This document shows positions 1-8,616 of a stretch of DNA of 64,000 bases, in pieces. Position 1 is the first letter of the stretch; every line of letters starts with the position of its first letter. Both the position numbers and the translations under genes were made by a program. The stretch comes from Bacteroidota bacterium (GTDB taxonomy: Bacteria > Bacteroidota > Bacteroidia > Flavobacteriales > Weeksellaceae). The notes under the pieces are model-generated. The model had not been told where the DNA came from. It searched no databases and saw only the letters and a program-made list of their open reading frames with translations. The stretch lies in the NCBI GenBank assembly GCA_023461035.1, contig JAEWOD010000007.1, forward strand, positions 11,081 through 75,080, read 5' to 3'.

Positions 1-13
1 AATATACGTATAG

Positions 14-157
14 TTTACGATTCCTCTCTACAACCCCCTCACAAAATCTTCCAAAGAAATCTCTCCGGGCAGGATAAGCTTTTTGCCGTCAGGAACTTAT
101 GTGTTAAAAGTAAAAACCGGAAATCTCACAATTGCCGAAAAAGTGATTAAAAAGTAA
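14..157 (+). pseudogene. C-terminal remnant of a T9SS-sorted protein (reading frame broken)
   Basis: The last about 25 codons before the TAA at 155-157 read LPSGTYVLKVKTGN followed by a KVIKK end, which is the classic Type A C-terminal sorting domain of Type IX secretion substrates in Bacteroidota. The same frame is closed by a TAG at 11-13, and the upstream residues that should form the rest of the domain are only partly recognisable and appear split over frames (YDSSLQ is in frame 1). So this is either the 3' end of a frameshifted or decayed gene, or a sequencing error near the window edge. The body of the protein lies outside the window and its function cannot be told. Confidence 0.45.
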
Positions 158-215
158 AATTATGTGTTAATTAAAGAAAATCCGTTTTTAGAATTGATTG
201 AAAACGGCTTTATTT

Positions 216-1004
216 TTACCCGAAAACTTCATTCAAAACCTTCGCTAAACGCAGCCCGCCCTTAAGCAGCTGTCCTTCCAGAGTGGAAACGTAATCATAA
301 TTGTAGTTGTACCATAGTTTGTCGCCCGCTTTCACGTTGGCATAAATATCTTCTGCCTTTTGGTACGAATCAAACAACCAGTCGTTTAAGTTTCCGTCCG
401 CTAAATTTTTATTGAATTTTTTATCCCGGATATCCAGAACTTCGGCATATTCCGTATAACTGTACTGCTGAAAGTCAACGAGTTTACTATCCCAAAGCGA
501 ATGGATATTAGTCGTATTTTTAAACCATTCCACTTCGATTTTATTTCCACCTAAATCCTCTTCGTGGCCTACGTGGAGAGGCTGATGTGCATCGCCAATC
601 AAGTGAAGTAAAAAATAAAGATTTTCCTGTTTTTTCTCCAAAGAAAGATCTTTGTTATTTTTTAATTCATCCATGATGATCAAAACTCTTTTGTATAGAT
701 TTTCATCGGAAGAATTATTTAAAGCTAAATCGAATTGCTGGCGGTTCATGCCACCAGGGAAATTAATATAATGCCAGGAGTCGGCCATTTTCCAATCGGG
801 ATTGGATTTGATGAAATCCGGCCAGTTAGCCCAATAAGCCAACTTTTGATTTCCGATGATTTTTTTGATTTGACGTTTGGCTTTTCCGGAAAGATGATTT
901 TCTGCTATTTCTGCTACAACTCTGTGGCCTGTTGTGCCCCAGGCAAGAGTTTCGGTCCAAATCATCAGGAATAAAAACAGAATTATAAATTTTAATTTAT
1001 TCAT
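216..1004 (-). CDS. S1/P1-type nuclease, exported
   Basis: Zinc-dependent single-strand nuclease of the S1/P1 family, expected to hydrolyse RNA/ssDNA in the periplasm or outside the cell. A signal peptide covers residues 1-21 and is followed directly by W-G, the mature N-terminal Trp that binds zinc in this family. Further zinc-ligand motifs are visible: GHR, WPD, WHYIN, HLIGDAHQPLH, DLGGN and HSLWD. At 262 residues the length fits bacterial members. I chose the ATG at 1004 (MNKLKF) because it gives a clean signal peptide and does not run into the upstream gene; the longer frame to 1043 would overlap it. It probably lies at the end of a unit with the gene at 1037-2710. Confidence 0.9.
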   Translation of the reverse strand: MNKLKFIILFLFLMIWTETLAWGTTGHRVVAEIAENHLSGKAKRQIKKIIGNQKLAYWANWPDFIKSNPDWKMADSWHYINFPGGMNRQQFDLALNNSSDENLYKRVLIIMDELKNNKDLSLEKKQENLYFLLHLIGDAHQPLHVGHEEDLGGNKIEVEWFKNTTNIHSLWDSKLVDFQQYSYTEYAEVLDIRDKKFNKNLADGNLNDWLFDSYQKAEDIYANVKAGDKLWYNYNYDYVSTLEGQLLKGGLRLAKVLNEVFG

Positions 1005-1036
1005 TTTGTGTGAATTATAAATCTTTTGAGATTGGT

Positions 1037-2710
1037 TTAACAACCCAATAATTTCTTCAAAATCATTTTTGTAATCAGATAAGTCGGTTTTACACCAGTA
1101 AGTCCCAAACCTCCTGAAGCCAATGTACTTCCTGTTTCCAACGGATTATCAGAAGCATAATATGCATACATAACTTTTACATCCGGTGAAATATGATGTC
1201 TGATTTGGGAGGCGATTTGAATGGCTTTTTGATAATGACCGCCTTCCATTTCCAACCCGATGGCTTTCCATGAAGAATTTTTAAAATATTCCAAAACGTC
1301 TTTGTTCTGAAGTGAAGTTCCCAGAACCGTTATCATAGGCCCTTCAAAAACACCCAATCGGTGTCCTTTGAAATCTTCCGATTTTAATTCATTTGAAATC
1401 ACATAATTATCGGTTGGACCCTCCACGATGTGCGAAGTAGGAATCATGATGTCTCCTTTTTTGCCACATAAAATCCCGGCTTTTCCCATGATGGACACGG
1501 ATTTTACATTCATCATAATGGAAGAACCTTTGGTTTTATAAGGTTTCAACAACTCATCCATCACCTCAAAAGCCTGTTCTCCAAATGCATAATCCATCAC
1601 CAGAATTACATCTCCTGAAGTCGCCTTCACTTCTGAAAAAGCAGTATTTTTTAAGCTTATTTTTTCTAAATCAATGATCTGTATATCGATATTGGTTCCT
1701 GAAGAATCCGGAATAAACGTCAATCCGTTTTTATGTGAAAAATTCTGCACGGCCTCACGAAGTGATTTGTTTTTACTGGAAGAAAGATCTTTGTACAAAT
1801 CAAATTCATCAGAAACAGAAAATTTCTTACCGACGGCATCAAATGCATAGAGCATATTGGAGACGCTGTGCATATTGGCACTGATGATGTGAAGCGGACG
1901 ATGAATCAGATTCTGTTCAACCAAGACTTTTTTGATGGTATTGGCCCATTTTTCCCCAACGATGTGATGCCCGATTCTCTCTCTCAAGATTGGAGAAAAC
2001 ATGATTTCCCTTCTTTTTATTCCCAAAATATCTTCCTGAGAGGTTTTGCCCATCCAGTATATGATTTTGAAGAATTTATCCTTGTCCGTTTCCGTGCCGA
2101 AATATTTATAGGCAATCTGGGTTTCGTTATAAGTTCTTCCCAAAATAGTGGAAAGATGCATCAGGGCGATATCACGGTCTTTGGTTGAAAGTTTGGATTC
2201 TTTTAAGGCAATTTCTTCAATTTTCTCCCAAACCCGGTTGGGCTTTTGGGTTTGTTTATGAAAAGCTTTAGCCCGTATTTTATCGGATTCATTATACAAA
2301 AAGGTCAAATGAGTAAGCGTGTCATAAATTTCGGAACGCCCTCTTGTCACTTCTATGTTCATTTGGTCTTCATCAACACGGTAACAAATCCTTCTCCTTT
2401 TTGGGGGAATAATGGGTTTGAATTTGGTGAAATCCACCCCTTCGTTTGAAGTGAAGTGGATATAGGGTGTTTCCGTAATTCCGTCCGGAAGCCTATCCAG
2501 AACATAAAAAAGTCCGTTTAACTCCACCTTTTCCGGGTCGGCCATGGTGCCGTAAATTTCCGGATTCAATTGTAACAATAAATCCTGAATCATCTTCCCG
2601 GATTGTCCTGTCGGGCGGTAGGTTCCCCGATGAAACATATGCCGCATGGTGATGTACAGCCGGTCGATGGCGGTGGTGGATTGTCTTGCTCTTGTGATAT
2701 TGTGATTCAT
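1037..2710 (-). CDS. Conserved Bacteroidota protein with nucleoside-phosphorylase-like C-terminal domain (DUF6909-like)
   Basis: A 557-residue cytosolic protein. The N-terminal third (AIDRLYITMRHMF, then PEIYGTM) looks like a family conserved across Bacteroidota that I recall as DUF6909; that name is from memory. The C-terminal part carries GKAGILCGKKGDIMIP, a central glycine-rich stretch and IGLEMEGGHY. The last resembles the MEG motif that binds the ribose/substrate in the PNP/UDP phosphorylase superfamily, so a purine-handling or nucleosidase-like activity is possible but not shown. No membrane segment is seen. The gene follows the DUF3109 gene with a 36-bp gap and is likely cotranscribed with it. 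Confidence 0.7.
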   Translation of the reverse strand: MNHNITRARQSTTAIDRLYITMRHMFHRGTYRPTGQSGKMIQDLLLQLNPEIYGTMADPEKVELNGLFYVLDRLPDGITETPYIHFTSNEGVDFTKFKPIIPPKRRRICYRVDEDQMNIEVTRGRSEIYDTLTHLTFLYNESDKIRAKAFHKQTQKPNRVWEKIEEIALKESKLSTKDRDIALMHLSTILGRTYNETQIAYKYFGTETDKDKFFKIIYWMGKTSQEDILGIKRREIMFSPILRERIGHHIVGEKWANTIKKVLVEQNLIHRPLHIISANMHSVSNMLYAFDAVGKKFSVSDEFDLYKDLSSSKNKSLREAVQNFSHKNGLTFIPDSSGTNIDIQIIDLEKISLKNTAFSEVKATSGDVILVMDYAFGEQAFEVMDELLKPYKTKGSSIMMNVKSVSIMGKAGILCGKKGDIMIPTSHIVEGPTDNYVISNELKSEDFKGHRLGVFEGPMITVLGTSLQNKDVLEYFKNSSWKAIGLEMEGGHYQKAIQIASQIRHHISPDVKVMYAYYASDNPLETGSTLASGGLGLTGVKPTYLITKMILKKLLGC

Positions 2711-2746
2711 AAATATTTTACGTTAATTGATTGAAAACGTTTAGGT

Positions 2747-3343
2747 TTAAAACCATTTTCGTTTGTTTTGTTTTTTTTCTTGGTATTCTTTGTCAATTAG
2801 CATCAGTTCATCATACCATTCCTGTCCGAATTTTCTTATAAGTGCATCTTTGAGGAAATGGGCAACATTTACTTTCAATTCTTTACCCAAAGTACAGGCA
2901 TCCGAACAAATGTCCCAAACATGATAATTTACGGCGGTGAATTTCTTGTATTCTTTCAAACGAACCGGGTAAAGATGACAGGAAATCGGTTTTTTATAAT
3001 CCACCGCTCCTTCTTCCCAGGCCTTTTCGATTCCGCATTTAGTGATGCCCTTTTCATCAAAAATGACATAGGCGCATTCTCCACCGTTCACGAGTGGCGT
3101 GACCCATTCACCGTCAGAATCACGTTCATACTTTCCTGATTTTTCAATGGCAGCAATTCCTTCGGGGCGTAAATAAGGTTTGACGTCTTCGTAAATGTCA
3201 TCGAGTATAGGCAATTCGTCCTCATTTAGCGGAGCACCTGAATCACCTTCCACACAACAAATTCCCTTACATTTTGATAGATTACATACAAATTCTTCAG
3301 AAAGAATTTCTTCAGAAATAAGTGTATCGCCAATCTGAAACAT
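2747..3343 (-). CDS. DUF3109 family protein (Cys-rich, YkgJ-like)
   Basis: Small cytosolic protein with the Cys pattern of the DUF3109/YkgJ-type zinc or iron-cluster families: CNLSKCKGICC near residue 20, then GECAY, a Cys around KCGIEKAW, CHLYPVR and CSDAC. The function is unknown in the family; a metal site is inferred from the cysteines. The family usually begins with M-x-QIGDT, which matches the ATG at 3343. An exact -7 element (TATCTTTG) lies at 3366-3373 on this strand, so the upstream in-frame start at 3364 would fall against the promoter and is rejected. Divergent from the HNH gene at 3467. Confidence 0.85.
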   Translation of the reverse strand: MFQIGDTLISEEILSEEFVCNLSKCKGICCVEGDSGAPLNEDELPILDDIYEDVKPYLRPEGIAAIEKSGKYERDSDGEWVTPLVNGGECAYVIFDEKGITKCGIEKAWEEGAVDYKKPISCHLYPVRLKEYKKFTAVNYHVWDICSDACTLGKELKVNVAHFLKDALIRKFGQEWYDELMLIDKEYQEKKQNKRKWF

Positions 3344-3365
3344 AAATTTTGTTTTTATTGACACG

Positions 3366-3373
3366 CAAAGATA
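3366..3373 (-). promoter_or_regulatory. Bacteroidota-type -7 promoter element of the DUF3109 gene
   Basis: TATCTTTG on the minus strand matches TAnnTTTG exactly, 22 bases before the chosen ATG at 3343. No clear -33 TTG is visible. Confidence 0.55.
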
Positions 3374-3393
3374 GGAGGTTTATTTGGGTTTTG

Positions 3394-3401
3394 TATCTTT
3401 G
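3394..3401 (+). promoter_or_regulatory. Bacteroidota-type -7 promoter element of the HNH gene
   Basis: TATCTTTG on the plus strand matches TAnnTTTG. It is back to back with the minus-strand element at 3366-3373. The leader to the ATG at 3467 would be about 60 nt. No clear -33 box. Confidence 0.5.
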
Positions 3402-3466
3402 TTTCATCTTTTCTATTAAAACTAAACTAAATTTTTACCTTTTTATAAGACTAACATCATGTTTTT

Positions 3467-4234
3467 ATGCAGGAAGGTTTTAAAAGCTTCATAGGCGAGG
3501 AATGGAAAGAAGTGGATTTGGATTGTCCCTATGTGAAAGAGGGATATGCAATCGAGGTTTCCAATTTCGGGAGAATATGTTCCATTACGTCCCAATTCGG
3601 AAGAAGATTATTAAAAGGCGATCAAATTAACGGATACAAAATAGTCCGGTTAAAATTCTTTAAACCCCGATTGCCTGAAAATCAGGAAAAATTGGAAGAA
3701 TTTATCCTTGAGATTAATTTCCTTAAAAAAGAATCAAAAAGGTTGAAAGCCGAGGGTCCGGTAGAAAAATTCAATGAAACTCAGGAACAATTAGAAAAAC
3801 TGACGCACAAAAAAGATAAATTTCTCCGGAAAGAAACGCTTGCCAGAACCATCAACCAGCATTATTTAATTCACCGGCTGGTTGCCGAATATTTTTTACC
3901 CAAACCCGACTATGAAAACGGGGTGGTGGCGCATCTGGATTTTAATAAATACAACAACAAATATACGAACCTGAAATGGATGACACTGGAAGAAAACCTG
4001 CAACACCAGCAGAAAAGTCCATTTGTGATTTCCGATCTTAAAAAGCGCAAAAACCGGTTTTTTCCATCCGACAAAAATTCCAAACTGACCGAAACCAAGG
4101 TTATGTACCTGAAAAAACTCCTGAACGAAGGCAAACCTATGAAGCAGTTGGTGAGGCAATTCAAGGTGACCGAAACTCAGATTCTCCGGATTAAAAGAGG
4201 CGAAAACTGGGGAAGAGTAAAAGCGGCAAAATAA
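3467..4234 (+). CDS. NUMOD4/HNH-type endonuclease-like protein
   Basis: Residues 10-45 match the NUMOD4 module (EEWKEV, then Y-A-I-E-V-SNFGRICS). A central HNH-like block has HRLVAEYFLPKP, then AHLDFNKYNNKYTNLKWMT, where H-x-D, the paired Asn and N-L-x-W are the family hallmarks. The C-terminus (residues 205-250, TETKVMYLKKLL to ILRIKRGENW) looks like a NUMOD1/helix-turn-helix DNA-binding segment. Freestanding copies are usually homing-type or regulatory nucleases. There is no intron or intein near it, so whether it still cuts DNA is unknown. A charged, coiled-coil-like linker (about residues 75-125) separates the two halves. Confidence 0.8.
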   Translation: MQEGFKSFIGEEWKEVDLDCPYVKEGYAIEVSNFGRICSITSQFGRRLLKGDQINGYKIVRLKFFKPRLPENQEKLEEFILEINFLKKESKRLKAEGPVEKFNETQEQLEKLTHKKDKFLRKETLARTINQHYLIHRLVAEYFLPKPDYENGVVAHLDFNKYNNKYTNLKWMTLEENLQHQQKSPFVISDLKKRKNRFFPSDKNSKLTETKVMYLKKLLNEGKPMKQLVRQFKVTETQILRIKRGENWGRVKAAK

Positions 4235-4257
4235 GTTCACTGTCCATCTGTTTTGAC

Positions 4258-4265
4258 TACTTTTG
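4258..4265 (+). promoter_or_regulatory. -7 promoter element of dxs
   Basis: TACTTTTG fits TAnnTTTG and ends 9 bases before the ATG at 4274, implying a very short leader. It also shows that the in-frame TTG at 4253 is not the start. Confidence 0.5.
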
Positions 4266-4273
4266 CAGGAGAA

Positions 4274-6028
4274 ATGGAATCCTTGCTTTCAAATATAAAT
4301 TCTCCAAAGGAGCTTCGCCAATTGTCGTATAGCGATTTACCGAGGCTCTCGACAGAAATCCGCGAATTTATTCTCGAAACTCTTTCCGTAAAGCCCGGGC
4401 ATTTGGGTGCGGGACTCGGTGTGGTCGAATTAACCATCGCTTTGCATCATTTTTACAATACACCCGAAGATTTGCTGATTTGGGATGTGGGACACCAATG
4501 TTATCCGCATAAAATTCTGACCGGAAGAAAAGATGAATTTCATTCGCTTCGCCAACTAAATGGGATTGCAGGATTTCCCAGCCGGGACGAAAGTGAATTT
4601 GACGTTTTTGGAACCGGTCACTCGTCCACTTCCATTTCGGCTATTACCGGAATGGCAATTGCCGACAAATTACAAGGAAAATCCAACAAACACATTGCGG
4701 TCATCGGTGATGCATCTATCGTTTCCGGAATGGCACTGGAAGGATTAAACCATTTAGGCAGTACGGATTTGGATGTTTTGATTATACTGAATGACAATTC
4801 GATCGGGATTGACCCATCGGTCGGAGCTTTGAAAAATCATTTCTTTCAATTGGAAAAAGGATTGAATCATTCGGTTTTTGAGGATTTTGGATTTCACTAC
4901 AAAGGTGTGATTGACGGACATGATTTTGACCAACTATTTTCTGCTTTTGAAGAATTGGATTCAATTAAAAAACCAAAAATACTCCACATCAAAACCGTTA
5001 AAGGAAAAGGATATGCCAATGCCGAAGCCGATCAGGTGAAATGGCATGCGCCCGGATTGTTCAACAAGGAAACCGGCGAAATTTCCAAAACACGGAATTC
5101 TAAAATTTCCTATCAACAGATTTTTGGAGAAACGATTTCAAAACTGATGATAGAAAATGAGAAAATCATCGCTATCACTCCAGCGATGCTGACCGGAAGT
5201 AATTTAGTCAAAACAAAATTGGAATTTCCGGAAAAAGTGTTAGATGTCGGAATTGCGGAACAACACGCCGTTACGTTGGCAGCCGGGATGGCGGCGCAAG
5301 GTGCGGTTCCGTATCTGGCGATTTATTCGACGTTTTTACAGCGTGCGTATGATCAGGTCATTCATGATGTGGCTTTGCAAAATCTGCCGGTCGTGTTTTG
5401 CATTGACCGTGCAGGAATTGTCGGGACGGATGGTGCGACGCATCATGGATATTTTGACATCGCGTTTTTGCGGAGCATTCCCAATATGATTGTTTCCGCA
5501 CCGATGGATGAAACCGATTTTCAGAATTTGCTATTTACAGCACAATTTACCGCACAACCTTTCTCAATTCGTTTTCCGAAAGGAAATTCAAAAGCTGACG
5601 ATATAAAATTGGAATTGAATAGATTGGAAATCGGAAAAGCAATCGAAATTCAAAAAGGATCTGAAATCGCAATTTTGACGTTTGGAACAATTGGTCAAAA
5701 AATCCAAAATGTCATTCAGAGCGAAGCGAAGAATCTCAAAGAAAAATTAGCCCATTATAAATTTATTTTCTGCAAACCATTGGACAAAGATTTGCTGGAT
5801 GAAATTTTTAATCAATATAAAACCATCGTCACGTTTGAAAATGGCATATTGAACGGTGGTTTTGGTGATGCGGTTTTGGAATATGCGCAGGAAAAAAATT
5901 ATACCGGAAAAATCATTCGAAAAGGCTATCCCGACGAATTCATTCCGCATGGCTCGGTGGAGGAATTGGAGAAATGGGTTGGTTTGGATGAGGAGTCGGT
6001 TTTGGCGTTATTGGTTAAATTGATTTGA
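4274..6028 (+). CDS. dxs: 1-deoxy-D-xylulose-5-phosphate synthase
   Basis: First enzyme of the MEP isoprenoid pathway: condenses pyruvate and glyceraldehyde-3-phosphate with thiamine diphosphate. Seen: LSVKPGHLGAGLGVVELTIALHH and WDVGHQCYPHKILTGR in the N-terminal TPP domain, the metal/TPP site GDASIVSGMALEGLN with NDN further on, and DVGIAEQHAVTLAAGMA with the catalytic Glu in the pyrimidine domain. The C-terminal transketolase domain is complete. The protein is 584 residues, shorter than E. coli Dxs but in keeping with Bacteroidota forms. Start set at 4274 (MESLLSNI), 9 bases after the -7 element. Confidence 0.96.
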   Translation: MESLLSNINSPKELRQLSYSDLPRLSTEIREFILETLSVKPGHLGAGLGVVELTIALHHFYNTPEDLLIWDVGHQCYPHKILTGRKDEFHSLRQLNGIAGFPSRDESEFDVFGTGHSSTSISAITGMAIADKLQGKSNKHIAVIGDASIVSGMALEGLNHLGSTDLDVLIILNDNSIGIDPSVGALKNHFFQLEKGLNHSVFEDFGFHYKGVIDGHDFDQLFSAFEELDSIKKPKILHIKTVKGKGYANAEADQVKWHAPGLFNKETGEISKTRNSKISYQQIFGETISKLMIENEKIIAITPAMLTGSNLVKTKLEFPEKVLDVGIAEQHAVTLAAGMAAQGAVPYLAIYSTFLQRAYDQVIHDVALQNLPVVFCIDRAGIVGTDGATHHGYFDIAFLRSIPNMIVSAPMDETDFQNLLFTAQFTAQPFSIRFPKGNSKADDIKLELNRLEIGKAIEIQKGSEIAILTFGTIGQKIQNVIQSEAKNLKEKLAHYKFIFCKPLDKDLLDEIFNQYKTIVTFENGILNGGFGDAVLEYAQEKNYTGKIIRKGYPDEFIPHGSVEELEKWVGLDEESVLALLVKLI

Positions 6029-6077
6029 TCATCAACGAATTGAATTTTCAGATTTCCCAAAATTCAAATTATAGATT

Positions 6078-6085
6078 TAACTTTG
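6078..6085 (+). promoter_or_regulatory. -7 promoter element of the SufT-like gene
   Basis: TAACTTTG matches TAnnTTTG. The ATG at 6100 is 14 bases downstream. Confidence 0.5.
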
Positions 6086-6099
6086 TAAAAATTCAAAAA

Positions 6100-6426
6100 A
6101 TGGCACTTACAGAACAACAATTGAATGAAATCGGCGAGCGTTTGGTCGAGAAATTCAAAACCATATACGACCCGGAAATTCCTGTAGACATCTACGAATT
6201 GGGATTGATTTACGACGCTTTTGCCAACGAAAGCGGAAAAGTAAAAGTACTGATGACCCTAACTTCTCCAAACTGTCCGGTGGCAGAATCGTTACCCAAT
6301 GAGGTTAAAAATAAAGTTGAAGAAATAGAAGGCGTAACGGAAGCTGAGGTGGAAATAACATTTGATCCGCCCTGGGACAGGGAGATGATGAGCGAAGAAG
6401 CAAAATTTGAATTAGGAATGCTCTAA
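6100..6426 (+). CDS. SufT/MIP18-family Fe-S cluster assembly protein (DUF59)
   Basis: 108-residue cytosolic protein of the MIP18/DUF59 family, which aids Fe-S cluster maturation. Visible family motifs are YDPEIPVDIYELGLIYD near the N-terminus, MTLTSPNCPVAESLP with the conserved Cys, and DPPWDREMMSEEAK at the end. The start at 6100 (MALTEQQ) is chosen because the promoter-like element at 6078-6085 lies inside the longer frame, which reaches back into dxs. No other suf gene is in the window. It may be cotranscribed with the band-7 gene 32 bases downstream. Confidence 0.9.
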   Translation: MALTEQQLNEIGERLVEKFKTIYDPEIPVDIYELGLIYDAFANESGKVKVLMTLTSPNCPVAESLPNEVKNKVEEIEGVTEAEVEITFDPPWDREMMSEEAKFELGML

Positions 6427-6458
6427 AAATAATCGTATTTTACCAAAAAAATTAAACT

Positions 6459-7418
6459 ATGAATCCATTTGACCTTTTAGCATCGTTTTCTACCATCCTC
6501 TACATCATTTTTGGAATTTTCATCCTGAGTGTTTTGGGATTATTTTTCATTGTTAAGCAACAAACTGCTGTTGTTGTAGAGCGATTTGGTAAATTTCAAA
6601 GTGTACGAAGTGCCGGTTTCCAACTGAAAATTCCGGTTGTCGATAGAATTGCCGGAAAACTTTCGCTCAAAATCCAGCAATTGGACGTGGTAGTGGAAAC
6701 CAAAACACAGGATGATGTGTTTGTGAAAATCAAAGTTTCTGTCCAATACGTAGTCATAGCCAATAAAGTATATGATGCTTTTTATAAATTGGACAATCCT
6801 TATACGCAGATTACTTCTTATGTATTTGATGTGGTTCGTGCGGAAGTTCCAAAACTTCGTTTGGACGATGTTTTTGAAAAGAAAGACGACATCGCAATTG
6901 CTGTAAAAGGTGAATTGCAGGAGGCGATGAACGATTATGGATACGACATCATCAAAACTTTGGTGACAGACATAGACCCGGATGAGCAGGTTAAACACGC
7001 CATGAACCGGATCAATGCTTCGGAGCGGGAAAAAGTGGCGGCTCAATACGAAGGAGATGCGCAGAGAATTCTCATCGTCGAAAAAGCAAAAGCCGAAGCC
7101 GAAAGCAAAAGATTGCAAGGTCAAGGTATAGCCGATCAGCGACGAGAAATCGCAAGAGGTTTGGAAGAATCCGTAAATGTGCTGAACAAAGTCGGAATCA
7201 ATTCGCAGGAAGCATCTGCTCTGATTGTGGTTACCCAACATTACGACACACTTCAGGCTGTCGGAACCATGAATAAATCCAATTTGATTTTATTGCCCAA
7301 CTCGCCTCACGCCGCAGGAGATATGCTTAACAATATGATTGCGTCATTTGTAGCTGCCAACCAGATTGGTGAGGAAATGAAAGTGTCCAATCAGAACAAA
7401 GGAAAAGAGAATTCTTAG
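6459..7418 (+). CDS. SPFH/band 7 (stomatin-like) membrane protein
   Basis: One N-terminal transmembrane helix (about residues 11-32) is followed by a complete SPFH/PHB domain (VVVERFGKFQSVRSAGFQLKIP, then VETKTQDDVFVKIKVSVQY) and an alanine/glutamate-rich helical tail around ASEREKVAAQYEGDAQRI and EKAKAEAESKRLQGQG. This is the stomatin/HflK-like architecture that oligomerises on membranes and often regulates proteases or microdomains. There is no NfeD partner next to it. The 13-bp gap to the Fur gene suggests a shared transcript. Confidence 0.9.
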   Translation: MNPFDLLASFSTILYIIFGIFILSVLGLFFIVKQQTAVVVERFGKFQSVRSAGFQLKIPVVDRIAGKLSLKIQQLDVVVETKTQDDVFVKIKVSVQYVVIANKVYDAFYKLDNPYTQITSYVFDVVRAEVPKLRLDDVFEKKDDIAIAVKGELQEAMNDYGYDIIKTLVTDIDPDEQVKHAMNRINASEREKVAAQYEGDAQRILIVEKAKAEAESKRLQGQGIADQRREIARGLEESVNVLNKVGINSQEASALIVVTQHYDTLQAVGTMNKSNLILLPNSPHAAGDMLNNMIASFVAANQIGEEMKVSNQNKGKENS

Positions 7419-7431
7419 CGAAATTAAACCG

Positions 7432-7842
7432 ATGAAAAATTCATTGGAACAAATACTGGAATCACGGGAAATCAATCCAACCGCCATGCGGGTTCTGGTA
7501 CTGAAAAAACTGCAAAATTCCGAAGCTGCATTGAGTTTGGGAGAGCTGGAATCACATTTCCGTCAAGCCGATAAAACCACACTTTTCCGCACGCTGAAAA
7601 CCTTTGAAAAAAACAAATTGGTTCATAGTATTGACGACGGAACCGGCTCGCTTAAATATGCACTCTGTGAGGAATCTTGCGAATGTTTGCCGGAACAAGC
7701 ACACATCCATTTTCACTGCAACAAATGCGGGCGGACTTTTTGCATGAAAGATTTCAGCCTTCCACAAATCAAACTTCCTAAAAACTTCAGAGCCGAAGAA
7801 ACCAGTCTGGTAGTGAAAGGATTTTGTGAGAAGTGTAATTGA
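7432..7842 (+). CDS. Fur-family metal-dependent transcriptional repressor
   Basis: 136 residues with the Fur winged-helix fold: NPTAMRVLVLKKL, then LSLGELESHFRQADKTTLFRTLKTFEKNKLVH. The dimerisation/metal half has HIHFHCNKCGRTFC and a terminal CEKC, giving Cys pairs at 96/99 and 132/135 for a structural zinc, with the His cluster at 91-95 as a likely regulatory site. Which metal is sensed cannot be read from sequence. The nearby P1B ATPase and the TTGCAA inverted repeat at 8589-8605 make zinc (Zur-like) a reasonable guess. Confidence 0.9.
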   Translation: MKNSLEQILESREINPTAMRVLVLKKLQNSEAALSLGELESHFRQADKTTLFRTLKTFEKNKLVHSIDDGTGSLKYALCEESCECLPEQAHIHFHCNKCGRTFCMKDFSLPQIKLPKNFRAEETSLVVKGFCEKCN

Positions 7843-7857
7843 GGTTAATTTAGCATT

Positions 7858-8424
7858 ATGAGAAAATTGATTGTTATTGTGTTTTTATTATCCGGTTTTT
7901 CCTTTACAAAAGCACAAGAAGGATATAGATTAATGCAAAAAGCAGAAAAAGAAATAAGAAAAGAAAACTATCCCAAAGCATTACGGTTATTAAATTCTGC
8001 GGAAAAAGCTGATTATGGATTTTGTGGAAATTCTTATTATTATGCTTTAGGCGAAATTGGAATGTTGAAATCTCAAATTTATAATGGACAAAAAAATTAC
8101 GATGAAAGCCTTGAAGTATTGGATACTTATTTTGGCTGTGATTTTGGAGTTGATTGTGAAAAGCGAGACTCGCTTCGTATCGAAACGTTGTTTTTGAAAT
8201 TTGGAAAAGAAAATGTAGTAAAAGAATTCAAAGAAAATTTAGTTGTAAAGGACATTATTAAGTTGAAACAAAATGATTTTCTTCATTATTTAATTGAATT
8301 ACCGACTTATAATTATTCGTTTGAAATTAAACATTTTGATTCATTTGGATTCACAGATGAAGAATTGTCTAATCCTCAAGAACTGATTAAAGAACTCAGG
8401 TTTTATCAGTTAATGCAAGAATGA
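7858..8424 (+). CDS. Exported TPR-like protein of unknown function
   Basis: A signal peptide (residues 1-19, ending KAQ) is followed by a helical region YRLMQKAEKEIRKENYPKALRLLNSAEKA resembling one tetratricopeptide repeat and by a possible second repeat (NGQKNYDESLEVLDTYF). Three cysteines (GFCGNS, FGCDFGVDCEK) could form disulfides. I do not recognise a named family. It follows the Fur gene by 15 bp, so may be in the same unit, but a role in metal homeostasis is only context-based. Confidence 0.6.
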   Translation: MRKLIVIVFLLSGFSFTKAQEGYRLMQKAEKEIRKENYPKALRLLNSAEKADYGFCGNSYYYALGEIGMLKSQIYNGQKNYDESLEVLDTYFGCDFGVDCEKRDSLRIETLFLKFGKENVVKEFKENLVVKDIIKLKQNDFLHYLIELPTYNYSFEIKHFDSFGFTDEELSNPQELIKELRFYQLMQE

Positions 8425-8588
8425 GAATACTATCATTTTGATTTATTTTAAAGATGTTACAGCGGTTTTTGTGAATGTCAAACTACAAAATATAAACTTA
8501 AAACACTTCTAAATCCCCTCAAGGGAACAATTTTAAGAAGCAAAATCTAAGTGGATTCCCCCCTTTAAAAGAGGAAAAACGGGGATGT
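8425..8588. other. Intergenic stretch with small GC-rich palindromic pieces
   Basis: AT-rich spacer after the exported TPR-like gene. It includes CCCTCAAGGG at about 8517-8526 and a C-run followed by TTTAAAAGAGG at about 8560-8574. These look like small repeat debris; no gene is seen. Confidence 0.4.
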
Positions 8589-8605
8589 TTGCAACCTAAT
8601 TGCAA
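8589..8605 (+). promoter_or_regulatory. Candidate Fur/Zur-type operator (TTGCAA-N5-TTGCAA)
   Basis: Two palindromic TTGCAA hexamers lie 11 bp apart centre to centre, directly upstream of the -7 element of the metal ATPase. The spacing and position suit a dimeric repressor blocking the promoter. A Fur-family gene lies 750 bp upstream. The assignment to that regulator is inference. Confidence 0.4.
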
Positions 8606-8616
8606 GCCATCTATTC

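Noticed and set aside
735..974. Plus-strand open frame inside the S1/P1 nuclease gene
   Set aside because: Shadow of the minus-strand gene, which has clear zinc-ligand motifs; the plus frame resembles nothing.
4251..4273. Start of dxs at the upstream TTG (4253)
   Set aside because: It overlaps the TAnnTTTG element at 4258-4265; the ATG at 4274 gives the family N-terminus.
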